Origin: Coccinella septempunctata
Taxonomy: Eukaryota > Arthropoda > Insecta > Coleoptera > Coccinellidae
DNA: 64,000 nucleotides
Assembly: GCF_907165205.1 (NCBI RefSeq)
Contig: NC_058192.1
Span: 3,534,001 to 3,598,000 of the forward strand
Reading direction: 5' to 3'
Shown in pieces: positions 1 to 12,813 of the stretch (position 1 is the first letter of the stretch; each line of letters starts with the position of its first letter). Below the pieces are notes generated by a model. The model did not search any database, had not been told where the DNA came from, and saw only the letters and a list, made by a program, of their open reading frames with translations. A program made the translations under genes and the position numbers.

Positions 1-630
1 CGGCGTATCTCCTACTTCAATGACCAAATAGTTGAATTATTTTTATGTGGTTCTATTATATTACCTGATTAATGCAAGTGAAGGAAATTCAAACCGTTTA
101 GATTCGGAAGAACCAGTTTTTAACTGGTATTATTAGACGGGATCACGAAAAAGTATACCGTACCAGTGTTTTAAATACCAAAGACATGGGGGTCAAGCCA
201 GTTGCGTTCATTTGATATTCGATAGTTGGAATAATGAGAATGGCATCTACGTTTCTGGTGTAGGTATCAGGATGTTCACAGCGACCTCAGGTTGTCTTGA
301 TCTTCAGCGGCCGAATGTGGGAAACAACTCGACATTTACACATAAGGGTCATTTTTTCTTGAAATTTGGCATTCATCTAGAAATTCCATAATTTTGATAT
401 GATGCATCTGAATTAACTCTTTAGAGTGATGTTGGAGACCAGAATTAATACAACATAATTTTCGAATATGCAAAAAAATGCTCAGACAAGACAATTGTTT
501 TCGTTTCTTCTTGCAAGGTATCTGACTTTGGATGTTTTGTTAGCAATTATTATTTCTATTTGAGGTTCATCCTTTCTATAGGGGTTCTTTGTGAAAATAT
601 TTATTCGATACTGATTTTAGCAAAACGTAT

Positions 631-702
631 TTCCGATACCGGGAATCGAACCCGAGCCTCCTGGGTGAAAGCCAGGTATCCTAGCCACTAGACCATATCG
701 GA
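631..702 (-). tRNA. tRNA-Glu (anticodon TTC)
   Basis: Read on the minus strand, this 72-nt segment folds as a complete tRNA: a 7-bp acceptor stem (TCCGATA/TATCGGA), an A box around TGGTCTAGTGG, an anticodon stem CCTGG/CCAGG enclosing the loop CTTTCAC (anticodon TTC, Glu), and a B box GGTTCGATTCC. There is no intron and CCA is not encoded, as expected in eukaryotes. A TTTT run follows within about 20 nt and would terminate RNA polymerase III. It is identical over all 72 nt to the copies at 7016 and 17911 but lies on the opposite strand. Confidence 0.97.
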
Positions 703-2839
703 TGTTGCTAATCTTCAGGCTGTAAATGTTTCGGTAATCACAATCTCTTTGGCACCTCTGAATTCTTCCCCTTTTTCACCTATCTATCAGGTAGCTAGAA
801 GATTACCTAATTCATCTCACTCCTCACAGACTTAAGTCTGTAAGTAACCTAGAACCCAGGTTACTGGGTACCTCATAAGAAGTATTCTTGACCCTATGAA
901 TAAGTCCATCCTAAATAGGTACTTAACACATTGCCTTTTAACAAGAATCGAGTATTGTGAATGCCTGATTTGGGATCTTCTGCTTCTGTATTTTCAAGTA
1001 AACTTAATAAACACTTGGGAAGTTACAGATTAAGAAGTAAGCTAAACGAATCAATCCTATTTAATGATTTTTAACTCTTCTGGTATTTCCGTTTCAGAGG
1101 GTTTACCTGAAAATGATATCTTTTATCTTTTCAATACATTTTTGACTTTGGACTTTAGAAAAGACTTAGGGCATAATTGGAAACTATTATTTTTGCCTCA
1201 TGATCGAAATTTTGCTACTTATCTTTTTCTTTCATTCAGAAACTTACATAGGATTGTGGATTGAGCACCATCAACGAATTTCAAGAACTGAGATACTATC
1301 GGATAATATTTGATACTAATTTACGAAATTTTGTCACTTCGAACAAGCATTGACCATACTTTAATAGGTTCCTTCCTTTTTCATCAACGTGAAAAAAATC
1401 AGGGACACTTCCACAAGAAAAAGTTCTATAATTCCAATTTTTTCATTGTTCCTCCATAACGAACCACAACAAAGGATCGAGTCGATTTCATTTTTATATT
1501 CGCCGAAAAATTACAGACGATGCTGCATTTCAGCAAGGCATTCGCCCATAGTCATTAATTTTATATGTGCGGGCAAATGCGATTTCAGAGGACTATGGAG
1601 AATTTCTTCTTGAATTTCGGCAAATTCTCGGAATCCTGTAGCCTGCTAGTAATTAGAACAGGAAATCGGTTTACAAGAAGGTATCGCTATGAACATACTC
1701 TCACATATGCCTCTCTGGAACAGGGACGGGCTCCAAAATTCGAAATGGAAATTTACAAATTCTCTGCCACTTTTAGAACAGGATTATCCCAGCACCAACA
1801 GTTTTTGAGTTATAAATAATACTCGCTGAATTCTGGATAATATTATCGACTAGACAGCTTTTGGTCAAATTTTGATAAAATCCCTGTTTCAAAAATTATG
1901 AGAAAATCCCGACGATGTTTACATAATATTCTATAGTTTCAGATAAAAGTATACATTCCGAAAAACCAATAAGATAATCCATTTTTATCAACCATCAATG
2001 CTTTTAACTGAAAATATTGGAAATAAATTGCTTACACAAATAAAATCACTTAAAAATTCTACTATAAACTATGACGAGAATATTTAATAATACACTGTGA
2101 AATTTCAAGAAAGTTTGAATCACGTATCACACTCCTTCTTTATCCTTCTTTATCTCCCTTCCAATATCAATATGGAAGACACCTTACAGCTGTATAAAAT
2201 CTTTAATGGTGAATATTTGAAATTTCATGGCGCAAATCGAAAACAGATTTTTTTCATTGTAGAATATGGTTAATGTTAATGGATAACAGGGAAAGAATTA
2301 CTAGCAATTCTTTTTTTTTATTGGAATGCAGGGATTTTTCCAAAACATCAATTCATATCGTCATCGGAAATACCTTCAATATGGGAAAGTCCTAAGCCGT
2401 CCCTGATTTCTGAGTAGCGTAGACCATATCGTATAACCTACCGAAACAACGTCAAGTAAGTAATACTTGCCGAAAAGGCAAAGCCAAACCAATTTATTGT
2501 CATGGTCAAACTTCTAATAATCTAAAGTTTTAACTTTTAAACCATAAGAAGCCGTTTCAAGATCTTTTCACAACCTGAACCATAATTTATGTGCTCTCGG
2601 TCCTTTGTGTCGCTGGATTTATTGAAAGAAAACTAATTTTAGAATATTCTGGTTGGTCGTTAAAATAGGCAATAATGACGATGTTATGTACTAGTCGAAG
2701 GGGTATTTTTATGTCGGAATTAGATTTGGTTCATGGAGAACAAAAATGGAAATAATTGTTGTTCGAAGTATTGTAGATATTCGTTTCTTTGTTCGACACA
2801 TTCCAGAACAACTTACTAGTCCTACAGTAGTACATTCAT
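703..2839. other. Intergenic, no supported gene
   Basis: AT-rich sequence between the first tRNA gene and the first repeat cluster. Reading frames are short, lack recognisable domains and do not connect through plausible splice sites. I see no RNA gene or transposon termini here. Confidence 0.5.
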
Positions 2840-2924
2840 TCAGTCGAAACTGTGAAAAAAATCAAGGAGGGGTGATTCCTTGTCCAAAAAGTGTGTGGGT
2901 TTTTCAGATAATTTTTTTGAGCTC
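2840..2924. repeat. Fragment of the small inverted-repeat element seen complete at 53682-53894
   Basis: The segment containing GGGGTGATTCCTTGTCCAAA, then an AGTGTGTGGG run and a TTTTTCAGATAATTTTTTTG stretch, matches one arm and the middle of the element at 53682-53894. It is cut off where the TIR element at 2925 begins, so the TIR element probably inserted next to or into it. Confidence 0.5.
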
Positions 2925-3420
2925 CATTCACATTTATTTTAGCAGTCGGTTGGCCATGAAATAATTTTCTCAAGTTTTTGTAACTAGAACGGAGTAAGGA
3001 CAAGCCCCAACCACTGCATCATATGTATTTCATCTTCGGGTTAATATTTTTGAAATCTACAATTGATGTAACGTTTTCAAACTTTACCCGAAGAAGATAA
3101 CAAACATTAACTCTCCTCAAGCTAGAGCATATTATGATATTATACTGATCTCTTGTATTTTCCATGCAAATAACTGGATTTGCTATGCCTTCAATCAGTT
3201 TGTATAAACTTCAATTATGTTCGTCACATATTTTCCGAAGAGATTCGACATTGCGATAAAATACGTAATAACAGAAACTTTTACGTAGAACGGGCAACGT
3301 AGCGTTGATTTAAAACCCAAAAATGTTTTGACAAGCGTCATAACCCCACATTTTCGTGCTATACAGAGTGAAATGTGTCAAATTTCTATGACCAACCGAG
3401 TGCTAAAATAAAAGTGAATG
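2925..3420. mobile_element. TIR DNA transposon family A, internally deleted copy (496 bp)
   Basis: The element is bounded by inverted termini CATTCACATTTATTTTAGCA on the left and the reverse complement of CATTCACTTTTATTTTAGCA on the right. The interior aligns to both ends of the longer copies at 12814-15307 and 29098-30286: one side carries the CTAGAACGGAGTAAGG block, the other the GGGGTTATGACGCTTGTC block (in reverse). The middle of the longer copies is missing, so this is a deletion derivative. No transposase is encoded. The superfamily is not identified, because no clear target-site duplication is visible and the flanks themselves look palindromic. Confidence 0.8.
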
Positions 3421-4489
3421 CACTATGGAAAGCAATTCTATTCATTTATACCCTGTAAAAATAAATCTTATAAAACTTGTCCATAATTTATTGAAAGTAC
3501 TACTTATGTGGAAGAAAAATTTCAGCGAAATAGTTTGTAAGATACAGAATTCATCGTTTCTCACGAAAAATTAGCGGGAACGTAAAAAAGGACGCTGTTA
3601 ACGGTTGCCTGTGATGGTTTCATTGAAAAAAACCTAATATCAACAATTGAATCAAACGACAGTCATCAAGACGAGATCAGAAAGAAAGCCGATGTGCCAC
3701 TTAAGCCAAATCTCGCATAAAATTTTCTAGTTAATTAAATATAATAACCAATTTACCGAGGTGATTTTCTATCTCAAATATATTAAAATGTAACGGAAAA
3801 TAACAACTAACACTGAAGCAGTTTGACGTTCACACACTAATTATGTTTTTTTTTTTTATCAACGTTCATAAAAATCCGATCATGTGTGCATGTGTGTGTT
3901 CCGTTTTCGGGAGAGGTCCAAAAATCATTCGCTGTGAAACTTAATCAAGGTCGCGTAATGACTGGTGTTATTAATTTCGAATAAACTCAACACAATTCAT
4001 CCAATCGAACAAAAAGAACTGGTTCGATATTCAATATCTCGCACCTTTGTAGTTTTGGTGAGAGGCAATTGTTGGGCCAGACAATTCGAGTCGGAAAATA
4101 AGTTAACATGACTCTTTGATGCTATTATACTTCAATTACTTCATATTCGACGGATCTGATAAAAATTAATTGCTTGTTAAGCTTCTTTTAATTCGAAGCA
4201 TATCGGAATGACTGAACTTTTGTTACTTCTAGATAGTTTGGAATATGAAATATTTGTATCATCACTATTTAGTCGTTGAGAAGATTGAAAAGATGTTTAT
4301 TATCATAAATATCGAAGCATTAAATGAATAGAAAAAATTTAAGGGTTTATTCTTTGCCTAAAAATAATTTGCGTCTTTTATATCATTGGTGGACCCTTTT
4401 TTCTTTGAAACCAGAAAACTGAGAATAATGAATTTGAGCAGACCATTTTCTATGGGATCGAAAATACCTTTATTACTCTCTACTCAGTC
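3421..4489. other. Intergenic, no supported feature
   Basis: AT-rich spacer between two mobile elements. No long reading frame, RNA gene or obvious terminal repeat was found. Confidence 0.45.
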
Positions 4490-5430
4490 TATACAGGGTG
4501 GTCCAGATCGTAACCAAGAAATTTTAACCACGTATTCTACATCAAAAATAAGCCCTTGTTTGTCATATAAAGATATGACGAGAAATGTTTCCTCTCCGAG
4601 ATACGCGGTGTTAAAATTATAGAAAAAAAAATGTTTTTTATTAATAACTCTCACACTGCTCAAAATATTTTTATGAAATTTGAGTACTTTTTGCATAATA
4701 TAATTTCTTTTTTATTCTACCAGTGGCGTCCGTACTGCAGCGAGACTGAATATTTTCAGATAAGAAAATGATACGCCACTGGGTTTTCCCACAATAAAAA
4801 TTACTATTTGAATCCTTATTTAATTTGGAGCAAATTCGGTCTCTTGACTTTTTGCTGTACGAGGCACCGTTTCCGGTTACAAAAATAAAACACATTCTCA
4901 TGCATGAAGAAATCGCCAAAATTTGATATGGTAGGTACATAATAATAAAATAAGACTATTTTTGCTATATCAAATTATGCCGATTTCTTCATGCATGAGA
5001 ATGTGTTTTATTTTTTTAACCGGAAACGGTGCCTCGGTCAGCAAAAAGTCAAGAAACCGAATTTGCTCCATATTAAATAAGGATTTGAATATTAATTTTT
5101 ATTGTCGGAAAAACCAGTGGCGTATTATTTTTATATCTGAAAATATTCAGTCTCGCTGCAGTACGGACGCTACTGGTGGAATAAAAGAGAAATGATATTA
5201 TGCAAAAAGTGCTCCTTGACGCTCAAAACCTATTTCTCAAATTTCATAAAAATATTTCAGGCAGTGTGAGAGTTATAAATAAAAAACATTTTTTTTTCTA
5301 TAATTTTAACACCCCGTAGCTCGGAGAGGAAACATTTCTCGACATATGTTGATATGACAAACTAGGGCTTATTTTTGATGTAGAATACGTGGTTAAAATT
5401 TCTTGGTTACGATTTGGACCACCCTGTATA
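4490..5430. mobile_element. Foldback (near-palindromic) transposable element, ~940 bp
   Basis: The outer ends read TATACAGGGTGGTCC and its reverse complement GGACCACCCTGTATA. The two arms, about 4490-4929 and 4967-5430, are reverse complements along almost their whole length with scattered mismatches and small indels. They leave a loop of about 37 nt centred near 4948. There is no coding capacity; the short frames inside are mirrored on both arms. The terminus type (TACAGGGTG...) is common to non-autonomous TIR elements in insects. A TA or TATA target duplication is possible but cannot be separated from the termini. Confidence 0.85.
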
Positions 5431-7015
5431 AATACTGAGGATCAACAGGGATTGTGAAATAAAGACCGCTATAGGAACTTATGTTGCAAGGACTTCTTAG
5501 ATACTGTAAGGTTCTCTATGAATAGAAAAACGATTTGTAGATAATTTTTTTCCAGTTTCGATCAATTTTGCATCGCTCCAAAAAAAATTTGACAGAACCA
5601 ATTTCGTTCTCTCATTTCCAGCAACTTTTCCATCAGATTCTTACTGTCCATATCATGAATACGACATGTAAAATTACCTTAAATGTCAGTTACCAGCAGG
5701 TAGTCACGAATGACCCAGGTATTTGTCACCAAAATTCTTGCAGCCAAATACCAAGAATATATACATAAGGCGTTTATTAGCATATTCGACCATAGCATGT
5801 ATTTCAAGTAAACAACTTAATAAACGGATGAAAATACATTAGACATAAAATGCGCTTCATTTATAAGGAGATAGGTGAGGATATCCAGTATGTTAAGGAG
5901 ACGTTCTCATTAAAATTTAAGCTTTGGTACCGTTTTCACCATCTTATGGCGACAATTAAGATAAAGGTCAAGTCTCCTAATTAAAATCAAATATCCAAAA
6001 TTTTCGTGGACACGGTAATATTTTATCCACATAAATTGACGCTATCGGTTTAGTGATCGTAAAAATGTAACGGATTCTAGAATTGAAGGTAAATTCTCAT
6101 TTCGGCATTCATGAAATACAATATGATATGGCGAACCATGCAAATTTCGTACAGTTTTTCATTCTTCCAAAGCTCATATTTCTATGTGTCACAACATGAG
6201 TTTGACTGGCTAAATTTCTCTAAATATTGTTCTTTGTCTGTATTCTACTGTCCTATAGTTTTTTTTCAATAAATGCCTGTTGTACAGGGCGTGAATGCAA
6301 GACAGCCAAAAAGTACAATTTTTTGGAATTTTCATCAGCATCTGGGGCATCAATAACCTGAAAGTACATTACGATCAAAAGATAATTCATATGATACAAT
6401 AGACTGTCCTATTATTTCGCGATTATGCCTTAAGGTTTTAATTTCTGTTACTCTTTTGCTCGAAGGCATCAAACGATTCATAATTGGCTTTCACATAAAA
6501 ACGTTCACATCAGTTGTTTAGTACATGGAAAATTGTTATACGACTGTTAATGGCGAATAGGGAATATAAAAGCTCAATTATACCAACTACTCAATAAAAT
6601 GTCATAGGTCCAACGAATATGAATTTGAGGTTGTTAATTCGTTGTTGAAGAGTAATTGAATAACACGATGAGTAATAGTAATATTGAAAAGTTTTATCTT
6701 CTTGACACTGCTTGAAATCCAGTGTCAGTGGGATTCTGCAAGGTACTCGTTAAGGTCCTTAAAGATTCTAACTGTAAGTTATATCTTCTATGGTATACTA
6801 AAAACAATGGTTAAGGTTTATAGATAAAGGATAAAGCCCTGAGATTTTCAAGCTTTTTCATCAGAAGCTAGCGCCTTGTTCAAGAATGGTATCAGCCTTT
6901 GAAATATCAATTCGATTGTAATAGCCAACAAGACGATTAATTTCCTCCCACATTTCTTATATACAATAGACAAGAAATTTTTCTACACTGTTTACAACTC
7001 CACTCTAAGCATCAG
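5431..7015. other. Intergenic, no supported gene
   Basis: AT-rich spacer. A TACAGGGCGTG motif near 6295 looks like the end of another small transposon, but I found no partner end. Nothing else is recognisable. Confidence 0.4.
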
Positions 7016-7087
7016 TCCGATATGGTCTAGTGGCTAGGATACCTGGCTTTCACCCAGGAGGCTCGGGTTCGATTCCCGGTATCGGAA
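7016..7087 (+). tRNA. tRNA-Glu (anticodon TTC)
   Basis: Complete 72-nt cloverleaf, identical to the copies at 631 (minus) and 17911 (plus). The anticodon loop CTTTCAC gives anticodon TTC. The A box and the B box (GGTTCGATTCC) are intact. A T5 run at 7093-7097 would serve as the polymerase III terminator. Flanking sequence does not resemble that of the other copies. Confidence 0.97.
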
Positions 7088-10000
7088 TTATATTTTTACC
7101 GACCAAAAATTCAAGAAATATGAGGCACGCCGCAAATCTGACCCATCGCAGACATAAAAACAACACGTCGTTTGATAACTCATTAACACATTGCGAATAT
7201 AGTAAAAACACTACGAAACACCCTATCTATATTAATTCCAGAGTTTTTGTAACAAAATTAATATTTTTTTTTATTCTTTCCCTGCCGTTCTAAAGCACCC
7301 TTGCTTCAATTGAAAATACATGAAGTGAGTGGTAATACACAGTGAAAACTGTCTGTTTATGGTGTCACAGTTCGTTTTTACTGATCAGTTTTAGGTACTG
7401 CTCAATCAAATCTTATTTGGAGTAAATAAATTTTATGATGAAGATAATAATTATGAATATCCTTGCGAAGAATGATAAACGTAGTGAAATATACTGCGGA
7501 ACCATAATGTCCATAATCATTCAAACCCAAGCCATAAAGAAATACGAAAAAAACTACTCCTTTCAGTGAGTGGTTAGATACGAAATTACTTGTACCTGAC
7601 CAACAACACGAAATCAGAATGTTGTAATTTATCATTTGCGATCCTTTTACCTCGGAAACACCTATTACGCCGAAATTTCTAGGAATCTGCCTCATACAAG
7701 CCTACACCTCATTGTACAATTACAGTACAAACTGGTTCTCTTCATTTTGTTTCCCATATTACTCATTTGATGGATACCTCCTTACCTAGAATTCCGATGG
7801 ATGTACATTCCACTTTGGACATGATTCCAGGGATATGGATCAAGACCCAATGTGAAAAAAAGTGGTAAACCAAACTTTCAAATATCGGACACTACAAGAA
7901 AAAAATTTTTTTGTTTATCCACTTTTCATTATCGAGTTCATTTCGAAGGGCTCTCTGGATTGCAACTGATTACTTTTCTAGAATCTACAAAACAAAACGT
8001 ACGCTCTCCAGAATAATCCATATTTCCCCATACATTGATTCAATCCTATAATTGTACTTTATGTTCTCAGGTGATATTTCTAACCACACATGTACTCAGT
8101 TCCTTTATGACATCCTTGGTTTTTCATTTTTATTCACGTCGTTAAAAACGATATCTAACTCCTCCGAGAGACACCATTAAAGAGGTTTGCGATGGCATTC
8201 TGGGGCTGTCATCCGTTTCCTAGGAGGAATTAATTTTCATTTATTAAAGCAATAAAAATATCAAACGATTTATTTTAAGTCCCCGAAACGAATGTGAGTG
8301 AGGATGCATATTTACCGAGTATAAATAGAAAGCTGTTACCGATTCCACATCGCACCATATCGAAAAGATGGAACCAGTAAAGTACTTTCAAATCCCGAAT
8401 GTCAAGTCGTGGAATTTGCATAAATTGGTTTATTTGTCGTTGAAATGACAAAATTCGCATGTTTCTCTCTAGAACAGGATGTTCGAATGATCACGTCCGA
8501 TTTTATCCACATAAGAGATTTATATTGATTGAGAAATGAAAGAATATGCATATAATATAGCCAACTGACTAAAGATCGGGTAACTTTTACCTTCTTCTTC
8601 AATAACTCTATAAGGAATTTCCTTCTAATGTCGCATCCTATTACAGCGATCGAAATCTAAAATGATTTCTCTTTACGTCCCCAAATTCTCCCCGAAGAAT
8701 CAAATAGACGAATCGAATGCCCCACAAACTCTTATATCACCTGCAAACCTTCTACCTGATCGAATGAGAAAGAATAACCTGACTCCATCGAATTGCAATG
8801 CAATGGCTTTTTTGTTCTTGCCTGCTGTACCTTTCTGCAACTAAAGAATCCATTATTGTTTCCTTGCAACCGAGGTTTTGAAATTAAACGATATTTCTCG
8901 GAATTCCTTCACCCTAGGACCATTATTTTCGCTCTCTAGACGGGATCAAGACAAAAAGAGGACATTGCTGAATTAATTCGGAATAGTGGAGGATAATTAC
9001 TTACCATCAGGTTCTTTGCAGAATCCGAGAATGATTCAGGATGGAAACAGAAGTGCCCTCTTTGGAGAGTCCTTGAACGAGAAATGAAACGTCTGAGCGT
9101 GCTTCTTCGAGACAAATGGGTCTTGATTTTTCACAGCATGAATTGATTGATAGTCGAAAAATATATCAGAAATATGAAATTGTGTAGCACTTGAAGCCAT
9201 AAGGAAAAACACTAGCAAATTCAGACATGTTTTTCTGAACAATTTTCAATTTGTATGATCAACTTTCTCTTCAAAAGAATTACGTATTTCATTTTCTAGT
9301 TCTTACACAGGGTTTCCAATAAAAGACTATTAACATGTCGAAGTCTTTTGACTTCATCAACAAAACGTGAGAATTGTTTCCATTTTTGACAGGTAAACAA
9401 CCTCTGTAATGTGTAAATATAGTACTCGTAAAACCGACAATCTTAGTACTCAAATTCCTTTCTTCATGTTGGTGTGATTTTATGCTTCACCCACTTTGCG
9501 AAATAGGCTATATGTAAATATTCGATCATCATTCAATGAATAATGCATCGAATAAGACTTCAATTACTGCATTGATAAATGATACGAACCGTTCTGTCCA
9601 ACGTTCCCATATTGAATCAAATTCAAAATTAATTATTTGTTATGACGTCTCTGTATAATGTAATGATTAATCTCATGAGCATTCACCATTGTTACTAGGC
9701 CTCCAAAACGTTGAATCAACTATACATCACGCCTTCAGAACAGAAACCATCATAAGATGTCAGTTGTACATTGGACAATAAGCTGTTTGTTCTTTCATTT
9801 TTGGAGATTGAATTTCTTTTGCCCTGAGTACCTACCTGCATATTTCATGCAGTTCTGTACATTTTCATCGAAAAATTCGTATTCAAGTTATGTCTGATTC
9901 AAAATAGAGTACTTACTTTATATATTGGATGAATTAAAAATATGGGGTGAACATATTCCATTGTGAATGTGACGAAATGTATCCGCGCCCCCTGTATATT

Positions 10001-11424
10001 GCATAATAGTGCAGCATTTCTCGCCATGTCGGTCTGAAATGTGAGAAGATCCTTGTCGGGGCGTGGGAGGAGGAGAGAAATATGCACCAAACGTATACCT
10101 GTCTCCCAATCAATTCTCACTATGGCGTAGTTGTTTACCAAGAATTACATACGGACCATAGGGTGGAAACGATAAAAAGTCGTTTATTTCTCTGGTCAGG
10201 CTCACTAAATAAGGGAGCACAATACCTGGGTCCCAAATAAATAATGCCAATTCACATGCCCATAACGAAAGGACCAAGTTGTTACATTTCGGAATGACAT
10301 ACGGTTTTATATGGGTAGGTGGTGGTTAAGAACAGCTTCATTTTAACTCGGCCTTTGTCGAATAACAAATTTTTCTTGGACCTGGAGGAATTCCTATCTC
10401 ACTCCATCATTTATTCAGTATGTATTCAATGATAAGTTGCGAAAAAATGTAAGAAATGATTTCCTTTCAAAAAATAGTGTGGGCCTTTCATATAGATTTT
10501 TTTACAGCCCCTGCTTGGATACTTCAATAGAAGCTGACCAAGAAAAAATTCATATGGAAGAGCTATACTGATCATACTGTTTTTTCACAAAGAATTACAC
10601 CTGGAAACTATTTATTTACATTCTGTATATATCGTCAACTTTTGAACTGTTTTTTGAGGGAATTCCTAGGCACACTTTTCGAAGATTTGAATACTAGGTA
10701 CATGAAAATTTCCCTGCTATGAGAATCAGCGAAAATTTTTTCATTTCACATTGCTCAACAATAACTATAATTGTTTCACGATCTGAGGTTCTGAGATTGC
10801 ATGAGTATTACACATTTTCGTGAACGAAATGGTACGAGGTAAATGAAATAAATATTTGAAAAAGACAGTATTGTTGTCTACAAAACATCCAACTCCTTCT
10901 AGCAAAACGTCCAGTGCGGTTTCGTTTTAATGACGTATTTGACTTTCAGAAAGGGCAGACCTTCTAATTATTATTTTTATGTAAGTCTCAGACATGAGAA
11001 CCATACGGGAAGCCAGAATCGCCATGGGTTAGAGGGGCCGATCTTTACCTGGACCCGGAGCAAGATGACTTTTAACGCAATTTCAATGTGGCATATTTCT
11101 GATATGGGTCGAGGCAAATGCCTTTTGTTGGACGGGATTCGGATGTGCTCTTGAGAAAGAACATGCGCTCAATAATGTGTTGACTTCGATGCGAAACTGA
11201 ATCTTCCATGATTCATATACAGGAGGTCCGGAATTGGGCGCATTCCTGTCGTGTGTATTAGTAGGTATACCTTTTTCGGTAGGTATGTTCTTATTCACAC
11301 TTTCTATTAAGCATCCAGTACATCGTCAATCAAGGAAATAGCATCAAAATCGTCTTAAGATGAAGACTTAACTACGAAACAAAGGCAAACTCAAGAAAAA
11401 GGGTTGGATGAAAACCCAATGCTT
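7088..11424. other. Intergenic, unresolved; a few splice-like signals
   Basis: No gene could be assembled. Isolated good donor-like sites occur on the minus strand (GTAAGT just left of 9004 and near 9914). An acceptor/donor pair on the plus strand brackets about 31 nt near 10950-10980. None could be joined into a phase-consistent chain. A slightly GC-richer patch lies at about 11000-11160. These could be decayed exons or chance. Confidence 0.35.
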
Positions 11425-12020
11425 GAAAACTAATCCTTTCAGCAAAATTCTGTTTGCATATTCGTAATCTACACCCTCGAATCAGTGAATACTCCAATTT
11501 TGATGGAAATCGGAGAGATCGAAATTTTTTTCAAATTTTCCATACATATGTATGGAAAAATTGCGATTTTTTGAAAAAAAATTTTGGTCTCCGATCAAGA
11601 CCAAATATATACTATAAACTAATTCGAGGGCGTAGAACACGAATATGCAAACAGATATTTTTTTAAAAATTTATTTTTCAAGTTATGGTCGATGGAAAAT
11701 TCGAGATTTTGGACCTTCGCGGAAAAAATCATAAAAGCTAAACTGTTCACGGCAGATGAATGAAATAAGGTTTTTTCTATTTGCAAAGAACCAATCTATC
11801 ACAAGAATAATCAGTATAAGTCCAGTGCCTTTTTTCTGGCTGCTACAGCTCCTCAAAGTTTACCAATTTTTTCAAAATTTTTCACTATAAGCGATTTTTT
11901 TCCCAAAGTACTGATAATATAAAAAATATAATTACATATTCGTGATCTACGACCTCGAATTAGTCGGAAAAATGACCCAGGTTGATTTCGTTCGAAAATT
12001 AAAAAATTTTCGATTTAGAA
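11425..12020. repeat. Palindrome-containing dispersed repeat family B (partial copy)
   Basis: The core at about 11440-11660 is a near-palindrome centred on CATATG at ~11547. Its arms carry GCATATTCGTAATCTAC plus CCTCGAAT and the inverse. The downstream part to ~11900 matches the right arm of the copy at 27275-28010 over about 280 bp, and a further unit start (CATATTCGTGATCTACGACC) occurs at ~11937, about 480 bp after the first. The left arm is truncated here. No coding potential was recognised. Confidence 0.75.
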
Positions 12021-12813
12021 GATTTTCGTTTGCTACCCGCGCTCGCTTACCGTGTTTACCCGCACTCTACCAACAAAAATTCCAATTGAAATCTTTTTGA
12101 TAATAAGTTTTTCATCTTAGGCATTGATTTCCCATCAGTAGTTTTTCGAAATATCAGTGCCAGATGAAAACTGTCAATTTTCTTTGTGTCTATACCAACA
12201 ACAGATACAGCTTTAAATTCTGGTTTAGTTCTCCTCGAAGCTTGCTCGCTTACCACCTTCACATTTCATGTTACCCCACCCATTGTGTTCATATCATGTC
12301 AAATGAGCGAAACGGGATTAAGCCAGAATCCAACAACGCCTCGAATAGGAGAAAACAAATCAGCAACCCAACACAACGTGCAGAAAGCGTAATCCACAAC
12401 CACGGATGCTGCTTGCTCACTGAATTATGATAAAGCCCATCAGCCAGCTCCACATACCCAGATAGACTTCAATGTTTCATTCGGCGTTGCTTCAAAGCCC
12501 GGGCAAATCAAGTAGAGTAATCGATAAACGTATGGGTCTAGGCCTTATGGATACGACTGCTTTGTAGTGTACGTAGTCGAATTGAGCAATTGCTCGTTGA
12601 GCATCTTATCGAAGCATATGCGGGATTCGTAGAGGTATAAAAAGACTATGGCTTTGGCGGAGACGGATTGCTATCTGTGTCGAAAGGGTGACGTATCATT
12701 TTGGTCTCCACACACCCGGATCACTACTCCCTCGGGCCCTTTGATCAATTCCATAAATGCATATAAGGTAGGGGCGAGATGATGCAGAGAACATCGGTCT
12801 CTCTACTATACCC
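12021..12813. other. Upstream region with a possible alternative first exon
   Basis: Non-repetitive and GC-richer from about 12470. It contains TATA-like boxes (TATAAAAAG at ~12636, ATATAAGG at ~12761) and an ATG-initiated 40-codon open stretch at 12648-12767 ending at a GTAGGG donor in phase 0. Phase 0 would splice correctly onto the calcium-channel exon at 19667 or 49771. The first TATA box lies too close to this ATG to drive it. I do not recognise the encoded peptide, so the stretch is not called as a gene. Confidence 0.3.

Noticed and set aside
7030..7293. Open frame starting inside the tRNA at 7016 (and the similar one at 17796-18071)
   Set aside because: The shared peptide ARIPGFHPGGSGSIPGIG is just the translation of the tRNA-Glu gene.
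9036..9242. Minus-strand 68-codon frame with a hydrophobic start resembling a signal peptide
   Set aside because: It begins with TTG rather than ATG, the first ATG lies after most of the hydrophobic stretch, and the nearby GTAAGT donor falls after the stop codon, so no consistent gene model results.
9899..10141. Minus-strand 80-codon frame running into a GTAAGT
   Set aside because: Two different frames are open and no acceptor or partner exon could be found; left as unresolved rather than called.
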